Notes under the pieces: model-generated
Seen by the model: only the letters and a program-made list of their open reading frames with translations
Told to the model about the DNA's origin: nothing
Databases searched by the model: none
Position numbers and translations under genes: made by a program
Assembly: GCA_031550725.1 (NCBI GenBank)
Contig: JAVBOH010000008.1
Coordinates: 124,001-188,000, forward strand
Reading direction: 5' to 3'
DNA: 64,000 nt
Source of the DNA: UBA946 sp031550725
Lineage (GTDB): Bacteria; Bacillota; Clostridia; Oscillospirales; Ruminococcaceae
Part shown: in pieces, positions 43,674 to 52,588 of the stretch
Layout: each line of letters begins with the position of its first letter
How positions within the stretch are numbered: the stretch's first letter is position 1

Positions 43674-43782
43674 AAATATATCCCTGCTACATGATTTTTT
43701 ATGTGGCAGGATATACACCACCTTTCGTCAAATAGAATTTGCGGTTTTTAATGAATTATATGCATAAGTAGTACAAAAAAAT

Positions 43783-43806
43783 GCCGATATTCATAAGAAT
43801 ATCGGC
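43783..43806 (-). terminator. Terminator after the dehydratase-related gene
   Basis: GCCGATATTC pairs perfectly with GAATATCGGC around a 4-nt loop. On the minus strand it is followed by ATTTTTTTG. Confidence 0.92.
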
Positions 43807-43816
43807 AAAAATTGAA

Positions 43817-45037
43817 TTATTTTCGTGCATTAGCAAGCATAAGCTTGATACGGTTTTCCTGATTAACTTTGGTAGCCCCTGGGTCATAATCAACAGCAAC
43901 AATGTTAGCTTCAGGGAAAGCATCCTTAATAACTCGGGACATACCCTTTGCAACAATATGATTTGGCAGACATCCGAATGGCTGTGTGCAGATTATATTT
44001 TCTGTACCGCTGTGTGCAAGAGCCGCCATTTCAGCAGGAATAAGCCAACCTTCTCCCATCTTAACACCCTGATGAATATACATATCGGCATATTTGCGGA
44101 GTTCCTCAAAATCATGAGGAGGGTCAAACTTACCGTGTTTTGTCATTATATTTATCATTTCACGCTGCTTTCGGTAAATTAAGTTATAACCGATACCGAA
44201 AAGACGTGTGGAATTGTTTTTGAAGTGATAAAGCTTGCCGTCATTAACAGTATTTACAGCACAGTATAAACAGAAGTCAAGGAATGCAGGTACAACAGGC
44301 TCACACCCCTCGGAAATCAAAAAGTCCTCAAGATGATTATTCGCAAGCGGTGAATACTTAACATAAATCTCGCCGACAATGCCAACCTTTGTGCGTTTAA
44401 CTCCATCAAGTTTTATTTTAGAAAAATCATTCAGCATTTGGGAATAATACTTCTTTGTTTTAGTATAAGTGCCATTAATAAATGAATCCGCAATAATCCC
44501 CTGCCACTTTTTAAGCATTTCACCTGCTTCGCCTGCATTAACCTCGTGTGAACGACACTGATTATGAAGTGACATCATCATATCACCATATAAAACACCA
44601 TAAAGCATTTTAAGGAACATCATCGGAGTTATGGAAAACCCACTGTCCTTTTCAAGACCGCTGAAATTTATTGAAAGTACAGGAATTTGCGGATAATCAG
44701 TATCAAGTGCTTTTCTTAAGAGGTGAAGATAGTTTGATGCACGGCATCCGCCGCCTGTCTGCGATATAAGCAAGGCTGTCTTATCAGGGTCATACTTGCC
44801 TGATTTTAAAGCATCAAGAAATTGACCTATAACAAGCAGTGCGGGATAGCAGGTGTCATTATGAACAGCCTTAAGCCCCTCATCGACGATATTGCGGTGG
44901 TCAGTAGTCAAAGCCTCAACATTATATCCATGCTGACGAAGTATATCGGCAATTAAACCAAAGTGAATTGGCAGCATATCTGGGATTAAAATTTTATGTG
45001 TATCTCTCATTTCGGGAGTAAATTTCGCATTTGACAA
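43817..45037 (-). CDS. 2-hydroxyacyl-CoA dehydratase-related protein (C-terminal part of split activase)
   Basis: FTPEMRDTHKILIPDMLPIHF, YPALLVIGQFLDALKSGKYD and ISQTGGGCRASNY match the C-terminal third of the ~1,400-aa Firmicutes acyl-CoA dehydratase activase-like proteins. Here this part is a separate 406-aa protein starting at TTG 45037 behind GAAAGGATATG. Cysteines at NDTCYP, GGGCRA and DFCLYC may hold an iron-sulfur cluster. The missing N-terminal two thirds are encoded at 46270-49206, with corA between. The true substrate of this family is unknown. Confidence 0.82.
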   Translation of the reverse strand: MSNAKFTPEMRDTHKILIPDMLPIHFGLIADILRQHGYNVEALTTDHRNIVDEGLKAVHNDTCYPALLVIGQFLDALKSGKYDPDKTALLISQTGGGCRASNYLHLLRKALDTDYPQIPVLSINFSGLEKDSGFSITPMMFLKMLYGVLYGDMMMSLHNQCRSHEVNAGEAGEMLKKWQGIIADSFINGTYTKTKKYYSQMLNDFSKIKLDGVKRTKVGIVGEIYVKYSPLANNHLEDFLISEGCEPVVPAFLDFCLYCAVNTVNDGKLYHFKNNSTRLFGIGYNLIYRKQREMINIMTKHGKFDPPHDFEELRKYADMYIHQGVKMGEGWLIPAEMAALAHSGTENIICTQPFGCLPNHIVAKGMSRVIKDAFPEANIVAVDYDPGATKVNQENRIKLMLANARK

Positions 45038-45109
45038 TTTTTATAACATATCCTTTCGTGGATTTATTACGTAGTACCATTGTTAGCATAAAATATTCAA
45101 AATTAATAT

Positions 45110-45175
45110 AGTGACACGATATATAGTGTCCGATAAAATTGTGGTAATTAACAGAACACCATATATGGTGTCACT
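45110..45175. repeat. Palindromic intergenic element (copy 6, divergent)
   Basis: The ends AGTGACAC (45110-45117) and GTGTCACT (45168-45175) are inverted. Inner hairpins are GACAC/GTGTC near the left end and ACACCATATATGGTGT near the right; the latter matches the core of the element after ftsH. Confidence 0.6.
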
Positions 45176-45185
45176 CCAAATATAA

Positions 45186-46115
45186 TTATTTTTTCTTTTT
45201 ACGCTTAAACATAACCAATGCAACAAGAATAGTCGCAATCAATGAAACAACCGTCGGAAACCATGTTAACGTCATCGGTAAATCAGTGGTATTCATGCCA
45301 TAAAAGCTGTATATCATGGTTGGTATAGCCATAATAATTGTAATAACCGTCAATCTCCACATAACATAGTTAAGGTTGTTGGAAATAACCGAGCCGAATG
45401 CATCCATCATGCTCGACAAAATCCCCGAGTAGATATTTGACATTTCGATAGCCTGTCGTGTTTCGATTAAAACATCATCAAGCAGCTCCTGGTCATCCTC
45501 ATAGAGCTTCAAAAATCTTCCTCTATGTATCTTTTCTATGGTAATCTGGTTGGCTTTTAGCGATGTCGAGAAGTAAACGAGGGATTTTTCAAGCTCTAAA
45601 AGCTGTAAAATCAACTCATTTTTCATGGCATCATGAAGTTCATGCTCTGCCTGACTTGAGATTTTCTCTATCTGTTTTAAGTATACCAAAAACAGTGTAA
45701 TTATTCTAAGCAGCAGTTTTAAAACAAACTGTGTCTTGAAATTTGTATTTATATCCTTAATGCTTCCCTGAATAACCTCACTTATGATACGTGTTGGCTT
45801 TGAAGATATGGTGAAAACGTAATTATCCGTGATTATCATTCCGATAGGCAGTGTCGAGAAAAGCGGCGTGTCTTTATCCTCGATTGAAGAAACCGGTGTA
45901 TCGACAATAATCAGAATTTGATTTTCCCATCTCTCAATACGGGATGATTCCTCCTCGTCAAGCGATGATTTTACAAATCCGCTGTCTAAACCATATTCAT
46001 CTGTTAAGGCTGTAATTTCTTCAGGTGTTGGGTCAACAACTGAAATAAAACATCCTGAAACAGCAGCATCGCACTGTTTTGTAATGCCGTTTTCCGATTT
46101 GTAAAATGTTATCAT
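45186..46115 (-). CDS. corA: CorA-family divalent cation transporter
   Basis: This is a pentameric magnesium or cobalt channel. It has a large cytoplasmic N-terminal domain and a long helix (about 140-240), then two membrane helices near the C-terminus. The first of these ends in the hallmark YGMN (SFYGMNTTD, about 269-277). The tail is KRKKKK. At 309 aa the length is normal. The ATG at 46115 follows AAGGAG. It is inserted between the two halves of the dehydratase activase system, flanked on both sides by palindromic elements. Confidence 0.93.
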   Translation of the reverse strand: MITFYKSENGITKQCDAAVSGCFISVVDPTPEEITALTDEYGLDSGFVKSSLDEEESSRIERWENQILIIVDTPVSSIEDKDTPLFSTLPIGMIITDNYVFTISSKPTRIISEVIQGSIKDINTNFKTQFVLKLLLRIITLFLVYLKQIEKISSQAEHELHDAMKNELILQLLELEKSLVYFSTSLKANQITIEKIHRGRFLKLYEDDQELLDDVLIETRQAIEMSNIYSGILSSMMDAFGSVISNNLNYVMWRLTVITIIMAIPTMIYSFYGMNTTDLPMTLTWFPTVVSLIATILVALVMFKRKKKK

Positions 46116-46153
46116 AAGCAGACTGCTCCTTGTATAAGGATTTTTTTATACAA

Positions 46154-46266
46154 TTTTGTAGGGGCGATGTTGATTTTTATGTATAGAGCGATGCCCACAT
46201 CTCATCGCCACATATGTTGTTCCACTAAACGATGGTGTCACAGCATTAGCATCGTCCCCTATAATT
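46154..46266. repeat. Palindromic intergenic element (copy 7)
   Basis: The left end TTTTGTAGGGGCGATG and the right end CATCGTCCCCTATAATTT are inverted. Internal GCGATG/CATCGC pairs give extra hairpins. It fills the corA-activase gap. Confidence 0.7.
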
Positions 46267-46269
46267 TAT

Positions 46270-49206
46270 TTACCCATCATCTCTCATAGCTGCAACAAGA
46301 CTTCTCATACGAATTCTAGCTGCGCCGAGATTGTTAATTTCATCAATTTTAAGCTGTGTATATAGCTTGCCGCTTTGTTCAAGAATTGCTCTGACCTCGT
46401 CTGTGGTGATTGCATCAATACCGCATCCAAATGATACAAGCTGAACAAGCTGCATATCAGGCTGTGTAGTTACATACTGTGCAGCCTTGTAAAGACGTGC
46501 ATGATATGTCCACTGATTTAAGACATCAAGCTTTGGAGTGTGACCCTTTTTATAAACGGCATCCTCTGTAATAACAGCTAGTCCTAATGAAGAAATAAGC
46601 TTGTGAATACCGTGGTTTATTTCAGGGTCGATATGATATGGGCGCCCTGCCAGAACAATGATAGGAAATCCCTTTTCTCTTGCATCAGCAATAATCTTTT
46701 CACCCTGCTTTGCAATATCATCAAGGAAAAGATTTAGTGCCTCATGAGCCTTAACTAATGCATTTGCAGCCTGCTTTTTAGTAATACCATACTTTTTAAG
46801 AGTAGCAGTAAGCACTTCAACGCAGTGCTTCTGACGGTTGATATCCATGTATGGATGCAGGAAGTTCTCGTCGTTAAGCTCTGCAATATTAGCCTTTAAA
46901 AGCTCAGGATAATATGCAACAACAGGACAGTTATAGTGATTATCACTCTCGCCCTCGTCAAGATTATAGCTTTCGCATGGGTAGTAAATAAAGTCTGCAC
47001 CCTTTTCAAGCAAGGATAAAACATGACCGTGCGCAAGCTTTGCAGGATAGCAAACTGTGTCGGATGGAATAGTATGCTGACCCTTATAATACATATCACG
47101 TGAACTTTCATCGGATATAATTACTTCAAAGCCTAGCTCTGTAAACAGCTTATGCCAGAATGGCAGCTGCTCATAAAACCCTAGTGCAAGTGGAATTCCA
47201 ACCTTAGCCTTTGGAGTGGTGCTTAGCTTTTCATCCATAACAGAAAGCAGACGGTCATACTTGTATTCATACAAGCTTAGGTTTTCAGCAGTACGAGCAA
47301 GTCCAGCACCCTTTTCACATCTGTTGCCGCTGATGAATTTATGTCCGTCGTCAAAGGAAATAACAGTTAGACCACACTTTGCAGTACATCCGTTACAGTT
47401 AACCTGACGTGATGAATAATTAAATTCTTTAAGTTTTGCAGGAGTAATCAAGTCGGTAGCTTTGTTTCTGCCTCTTTCCTTAGCATATAAAGCTGCACCA
47501 AAAGCACCCATTAATCCAGCAATAGCAGGACGGACAACAGTTCGTCCAAGCTCTTTTTCGAATGAACGCAAAACAGCGTCATTAAGGAAAGTTCCGCCTT
47601 GAACAACAATATTTTTACCAAGGTCATCAACTGATTTTGCACGGATAACCTTGTAGATAGCATTTTTAATGATTGATGATGAAAGTCCTGCGGAGATGTC
47701 CTCAACAGATGCACCATCCTTTTGAGCCTGCTTAACAGAACTGTTCATAAATACTGTACAGCGTGAGCCTAAATCAACAGGACGTTCAGCGAAAAGTCCA
47801 AGCTCTGCAAACTCTGCAATATCATAACCCATAGCTAAAGCAAAGGTCTGTATAAACGAGCCGCAGCCTGATGAACAAGCTTCGTTAAGCATAATACTGT
47901 CGATAGCGCCATTTTTTATCTTAAAGCACTTAATATCCTGACCGCCGATATCAATAATAAAATCAACATCAGGTTTAAAGAATGATGCCGCTTTATAATG
48001 AGCAACAGTTTCGACGATACCGAAATCAACACCAAGACCAGCTTTAATCAAATCCTCACCATAGCCTGTTACAGCTGATGAAACTATATTAATTCTATCA
48101 CCTGCAAGAGTGTATATATCGCCAAGCTTTTTAGCGATAACATCCAAAGGCTGTCCCATATTTGATGCATAATGCTGATACAAAAGCTTGCCGTCAGGAG
48201 TGATAAGAACAAGCTTTGTTGTAGTTGAACCAGAGTCAACGCCTAAGTAAGCATCACCTGAATAAGTATTAATGTCCTCATAGGAAAGGTCACATTTTTT
48301 ATGACGGGTTACAAAGTTATGGTACTCGTCCTTTGAAGCAAAAAGACGTTCACCAGTAACAATATCATCATTCATTTTTGCTGTGGAAAGTGTTTTGATA
48401 ACCTCATCAAGATTATATTCCGAGGAATTATCTTCGGCATATAATGCACATCCGTATGCCATAAAGCATGGAGCATTTTCAGGGAAAACGGCATTTTCTT
48501 CGGAAAGTCCAAGTGTTGTTACAAATGCATGACGCAAGCCCTTTTGGAATGAAATCGGACCGCCCAAGAATAGCACTTTACCGTCAATTCGGCGTCCCTG
48601 TGCAAGACCTGAAACAGTCTGGTCAACAACTGCTTGGAAAATTGATGCAGCAATATCCTCACGCTTTGCACCCTGATTTAACAGAGGCTGAATATCGGAT
48701 TTAGCGAAAACACCACATCTTGATGCGATAGGATACAGCTTTTCTGATTTAAGTGCAAGCTCGTCCATTTCATCAGTTGTAATGCCAAGAAGTGTTGCCA
48801 TCTGGTCGATAAAAGCACCAGTACCGCCGGCACAAGAGCCATTCATACGCTGTTCAACGCCGCCTGTCAGGAAGATAATCTTCGCATCCTCACCACCAAG
48901 CTCAATAACAACATCAGCATCAGGATATGCTTTGTTAACGGCAATAAACGCACCAAAAACCTCCTGAACAAAAGGAAGTTCAGAAGCGTTTGCAAGTCCT
49001 AAGCCAGCAGAGCCTGTGATACAAAGCTTGAATGTAACATCTGCATATTGTGCAGAAATATCTTCAAGCTGTTCAATAACAGTTTCCTTAACCTTTGAAA
49101 AGTGACGCTGATATTTATTATAAATAATCTCACTTTTTTCATCAAGAATTACAGTTTTAACGGTAGTTGAACCGACATCAATACCAAGGGAATAAATTTT
49201 ACTCAT
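46270..49206 (-). CDS. 2-hydroxyacyl-CoA dehydratase activase-like ATPase (two BcrAD/BadFG domains)
   Basis: There are two ASKHA ATPase domains in tandem. Domain 1 has LGIDVGSTTVKTVILDE (about 7-23), NGSCAGGTGAFIDQM and GRCGVFAKSD-like segments. Domain 2 has YLGVDSGSTTTKLVLI (about 321-336) and NEACSSGCGSFIQTF. A DUF2229-type region follows from about 640, with PLALGFYEQLPFW and cysteine motifs CNGCTAKCGL and DTVCYP. Activases of this fold use ATP to drive one-electron transfer from a [4Fe-4S] cluster bridged by the Cys of each GxCxGGxG-like loop. The protein is 978 aa and ends where larger homologues continue. The ATG at 49206 follows GAAAGGATGG. Confidence 0.85.
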   Translation of the reverse strand: MSKIYSLGIDVGSTTVKTVILDEKSEIIYNKYQRHFSKVKETVIEQLEDISAQYADVTFKLCITGSAGLGLANASELPFVQEVFGAFIAVNKAYPDADVVIELGGEDAKIIFLTGGVEQRMNGSCAGGTGAFIDQMATLLGITTDEMDELALKSEKLYPIASRCGVFAKSDIQPLLNQGAKREDIAASIFQAVVDQTVSGLAQGRRIDGKVLFLGGPISFQKGLRHAFVTTLGLSEENAVFPENAPCFMAYGCALYAEDNSSEYNLDEVIKTLSTAKMNDDIVTGERLFASKDEYHNFVTRHKKCDLSYEDINTYSGDAYLGVDSGSTTTKLVLITPDGKLLYQHYASNMGQPLDVIAKKLGDIYTLAGDRINIVSSAVTGYGEDLIKAGLGVDFGIVETVAHYKAASFFKPDVDFIIDIGGQDIKCFKIKNGAIDSIMLNEACSSGCGSFIQTFALAMGYDIAEFAELGLFAERPVDLGSRCTVFMNSSVKQAQKDGASVEDISAGLSSSIIKNAIYKVIRAKSVDDLGKNIVVQGGTFLNDAVLRSFEKELGRTVVRPAIAGLMGAFGAALYAKERGRNKATDLITPAKLKEFNYSSRQVNCNGCTAKCGLTVISFDDGHKFISGNRCEKGAGLARTAENLSLYEYKYDRLLSVMDEKLSTTPKAKVGIPLALGFYEQLPFWHKLFTELGFEVIISDESSRDMYYKGQHTIPSDTVCYPAKLAHGHVLSLLEKGADFIYYPCESYNLDEGESDNHYNCPVVAYYPELLKANIAELNDENFLHPYMDINRQKHCVEVLTATLKKYGITKKQAANALVKAHEALNLFLDDIAKQGEKIIADAREKGFPIIVLAGRPYHIDPEINHGIHKLISSLGLAVITEDAVYKKGHTPKLDVLNQWTYHARLYKAAQYVTTQPDMQLVQLVSFGCGIDAITTDEVRAILEQSGKLYTQLKIDEINNLGAARIRMRSLVAAMRDDG

Positions 49207-49320
49207 TAAAGTTTAGACCATCCTTTCAAAATTTGCGCAAGTCCAAATCATCCTATATCAATAATTATATAAAATATGATTACCCGTCACATTTCATATA
49301 TTGTTTTCTATGTATATTTT

Positions 49321-49824
49321 TTATTTTAATGTTAAAACAGAAATTATCCTGTCTGCAATATCATCGGCAGTACCATCAGCCGAAATTTTCACAGATGAAT
49401 GAGCGTCATAAAGTGGAATGCGCTCATCATAAATATTATGCAGCGACTCATAAGTATTATTCTGTACAATTGGTCGGTTGGCATCATTTTTAATGCGGTT
49501 ATAGCAAGTATCAAAACTAGCATCAATAAAAACAACAATACCATTTTCAAGTGCTGTATCAGAGTTGATTTTTCTAAGCATTGCGCCGCCGCCGCATGCA
49601 ATAATTCCGTTTGTACCAGCCAGCTCTCGTATAACTTCAGTTTCGGTATCACGAAAGAATGGCTCACCTTTTTGCGCAAAAATTGTCGGGATATCCATCC
49701 CAAGCTTTTCCACAATATAATCATCCATATCGGTAAAATCACAATCAAGCATATGACTTAATTTTTTTCCGACAGTTGATTTTCCGCAGCCCATAAAGCC
49801 GCATAGATAAATTGATTTATTCAA
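49321..49824 (-). CDS. aroK: Shikimate kinase
   Basis: This enzyme phosphorylates shikimate in the aromatic amino acid pathway. Walker A is GFMGCGKSTVGKKLS (about 8-22). The shikimate-binding DMDDYIVEKLG and the segment GEPFFRDTETEVIREL are present, as is the substrate loop IIACGGGAML. NRPIVQN matches the lid region. At 167 aa the length is normal. The start is TTG 49824 behind GAGG. No other shikimate gene is nearby. It is probably co-transcribed with the two uncharacterised genes upstream. Confidence 0.93.
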   Translation of the reverse strand: MNKSIYLCGFMGCGKSTVGKKLSHMLDCDFTDMDDYIVEKLGMDIPTIFAQKGEPFFRDTETEVIRELAGTNGIIACGGGAMLRKINSDTALENGIVVFIDASFDTCYNRIKNDANRPIVQNNTYESLHNIYDERIPLYDAHSSVKISADGTADDIADRIISVLTLK

Positions 49825-49839
49825 AGCAAATATCCTCTT

Positions 49840-50487
49840 TTATTCTTCGTCATGTTCGGTGTTGTCCCCTGCATATTCAATAACACGGTTATGAAGTTCT
49901 TCTTCATAGCATGAATAAAACATTGCAAACAAAACATCCGCAAACCCTAACAGGAACATATTCTTATTTGTTATTTCAGCAAGTGACGGAACACTGCTAT
50001 AAATATAAATCTTATACCAGTCCGCAGTAAAAGGCGGAAGTTTTTTGCCTTTTCTTACTAGATACTTTGACTCAAGAAAGGTTTCACCAATCAAGTTTCC
50101 ATAATTTTCTGCACCCTTGTCCATGACTGTGGTATAAAGCTTATAGAGCTGGTCGTCAGTCATGCTTTTGCCGTCACATCTGACATTTTTAAGTGTCGGT
50201 ATTCTTGCAGCAAGGCTATAAACAATCAGTGGCAGAACACGGTTATATTCGGCATTCTGCATTTCCTTGCAGGTATAGTCATCAACACGAAGTCCGAATG
50301 CAGTTAAAGTATCCGAATCGGTGATGTTATTAAGCACAACCTTAAAAGCATCCTTTATATTGATATTATAAAAATCCTTTTCGGCAAGGGAATAAATATA
50401 TTTTATTGAGTTATAAAGGCATACTCCGCCTTTAACTATGATATCCGCAAGACCGTTTATGGCATTGGTTTCATTTATAAAATTCAA
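49840..50487 (-). CDS. Hypothetical protein
   Basis: I do not recognise a family for this 215-aa protein. It begins at TTG 50487 with a strong GGAGG 8 nt upstream, and has no signal peptide or clear membrane helix. The composition is soluble, with several conserved-looking hydrophobic patches (LPLIVYSLAARIPTL, MFLLGFADVLFAMFYSCYEEEL) and an acidic C-terminus. It lies 20 bp after the DUF6076-like gene and 15 bp before aroK, so the three are probably one transcription unit. Confidence 0.6.
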   Translation of the reverse strand: MNFINETNAINGLADIIVKGGVCLYNSIKYIYSLAEKDFYNINIKDAFKVVLNNITDSDTLTAFGLRVDDYTCKEMQNAEYNRVLPLIVYSLAARIPTLKNVRCDGKSMTDDQLYKLYTTVMDKGAENYGNLIGETFLESKYLVRKGKKLPPFTADWYKIYIYSSVPSLAEITNKNMFLLGFADVLFAMFYSCYEEELHNRVIEYAGDNTEHDEE

Positions 50488-50507
50488 GGCAGTAATCCTC
50501 CTTTTAA

Positions 50508-52379
50508 TTATTCATCATACCCATATCCATCTTCTTCGAAAAGTTCTTCCTTGTAACGCTCAATATCAATTTTTTCCTGAGCATAAGCCTCCTCACGAGT
50601 AAGCCTTTGCCATTCAGGCTCTTTAATAAGGGCAGGCTTTTCGGCGGCTTTCTGAAGATTTTCAGGACTAACCTCAATATGAGTATTACTATGCTCCATC
50701 ATCATAGCATCAGCTAAAGAGTTGAAGCTTTCAGGCATAAATGGCTTAACATTCTGTTCGTTATAAGAAACCACAGTGGCAGTTGCTACCGTATCATCAA
50801 CAACTGTATTATTACCATCAAAGCTATCAAAACTTGGCATAGTATGTGTTTGTATATCACTAACATCAGATGCCTTAATAACACTCGATACTGGTATTTC
50901 TTTATCTTCATCCTCTTTAGACAGTACATAATTAAGGTTTAGCTCGGTTTGTGAATAGTTATAAACAGGCACTTTGGCATTTTTCTTTTGCTTGCTTGCA
51001 GCCTTGACAGCATCGGCAAGATTATCGGAATACTTAAGGAAATCCTCAAGCTGATTAAGAGTTGCCTCACCAATTTTAACATTACGTTTCATATTGGAAA
51101 GATACTGTGACCATTCACGGAATTCATTTTCATCAATACCGCTGCCAATACGCTTGTACATAGCATTATAAAGTCTTTGACCGTGCTTTTCCATTTCAGC
51201 AGGCACAGGCACACCCTTGTTAGGTGGCTGAACAAGACGCCATGGCGGAATATTATCTTTTACCATGGATGGATAAGGTGTCGGTTCGCTGAATGTTTTA
51301 TTAACATATTCAGCTTCAGGAGCAGGCTCAATTGGCTCAGGCTCTGGAACATGAACAGGGATAATAGTTTCTTCATAAGCCTCACGGCAGGTTTTGCCAG
51401 AGCTGTTTACTCTGTCGCAATGCTCACTGACTGTATCAACAGCGAAATAACGTGAACAGCTAACGCATTTGCGAATATATATATCCTCACCATACATAAG
51501 ATTAAACTCAAGGTCAATAATTGCTTTGAAACTGTCAGGGAAATAAACTTCTTCGGGTGTTTCAAGAATAGCCTCAAGAGCAAATTTCATGTCAATAAGA
51601 GCAGGTCTTGTCATACCTTTGATATAGCTGTATGAATCCATGGCAATTTTATCACGGTTGTAAGTATAGTCCATAGTTTCAGATAAATGCACTTCACCTG
51701 CTTTTGCAAAGGTTTCGGAATATCGTTTATAAATAGCCTTTGAAACCTTGCTGATAATAAATGTGGATTCAGGCAGAGATGCCGATGTGCAAAGTTTTGT
51801 TGACGGCAGCTGCTTGCAAGGAAAACCAAGCTCATTAGCAGCAACAGATGATGCTAAATCAAAATAATCACGCCTTGTGCGAACGGTACCTCTTGAAACA
51901 AGAGAACCATTTTCATCAGGGTCATAAATAAAGCTTATTTTATTTCTTGCATATTCCTGCAAGCGCACAATATTAACCCAGCCATTTATAGCACGGTTTG
52001 TTTTAAATTGAGAAATTCTCTTAAATATAGTATTTTCATACAAATTTTTTGATGAAATGCACCTTGTCCAAAGTTCATCAAGAGTAATCATTTCGGACTG
52101 GCATATATATTCGATAATACAGTCGGTGCAGATATCTGCAAAATCGGATGAAATCATAGCCTCAATATAAGGATGAGCCTTTGATATGATATTTTTTGCA
52201 TTTGATATGATATTCTGTGGCAGACGTCCCGAACTTCTTGCCTGACGTCCAGCATCGATACACTGTTCCCAGAAGTATGTGAAGTCATATTCGGTAAAAT
52301 ACAATAAAGCCTTTGCAAGCTCAAGATTATAAATATTGGTGTTATCTCTTACAGAAAATTTGACAGTCTTATAATTCAT
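50508..52379 (-). CDS. Uncharacterised protein with DUF6076-like zinc knuckle
   Basis: This is a 623-aa soluble protein. The middle region (about 285-350) contains FNLMYGEDIYIRKCVSC, then SEHCDRVNSSGKTC, a four-cysteine knuckle like that of DUF6076 proteins. A proline- and glutamate-rich linker follows (about 345-385). A helical segment (PAEMEKHGQRLYNAMYKRIG...) spans 400-475, and the last ~150 residues are acidic. No enzymatic motif is visible. It is divergently transcribed from the proline-rich gene at 52589 across a 209-bp gap. Its role is unknown. Confidence 0.6.
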   Translation of the reverse strand: MNYKTVKFSVRDNTNIYNLELAKALLYFTEYDFTYFWEQCIDAGRQARSSGRLPQNIISNAKNIISKAHPYIEAMISSDFADICTDCIIEYICQSEMITLDELWTRCISSKNLYENTIFKRISQFKTNRAINGWVNIVRLQEYARNKISFIYDPDENGSLVSRGTVRTRRDYFDLASSVAANELGFPCKQLPSTKLCTSASLPESTFIISKVSKAIYKRYSETFAKAGEVHLSETMDYTYNRDKIAMDSYSYIKGMTRPALIDMKFALEAILETPEEVYFPDSFKAIIDLEFNLMYGEDIYIRKCVSCSRYFAVDTVSEHCDRVNSSGKTCREAYEETIIPVHVPEPEPIEPAPEAEYVNKTFSEPTPYPSMVKDNIPPWRLVQPPNKGVPVPAEMEKHGQRLYNAMYKRIGSGIDENEFREWSQYLSNMKRNVKIGEATLNQLEDFLKYSDNLADAVKAASKQKKNAKVPVYNYSQTELNLNYVLSKEDEDKEIPVSSVIKASDVSDIQTHTMPSFDSFDGNNTVVDDTVATATVVSYNEQNVKPFMPESFNSLADAMMMEHSNTHIEVSPENLQKAAEKPALIKEPEWQRLTREEAYAQEKIDIERYKEELFEEDGYGYDE

Positions 52380-52522
52380 ATTCCTAAGAACCTTTCTTTA
52401 TAAATAGGTATAACATCATACAATATACTATCATAACATATTTTAACCGAAATTTCAACGGTTTTGCGATAAGTATTTTTTGTATAAATTTTTTTCTTAA
52501 CGAATATTAACACAAGCATTTT

Positions 52523-52551
52523 TTGACAGATGACTGAATAAGGATTATATA
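52523..52551 (+). promoter_or_regulatory. Promoter for the proline-rich/peptidoglycan-binding unit
   Basis: TTGACA (52523-52528), a 17-nt spacer and TATATA (52546-52551), 38 bp before the ATG of the proline-rich gene. Confidence 0.8.
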
Positions 52552-52588
52552 AGGGAAAAATTTAATCATTTTATATGGAGGAATTTAT

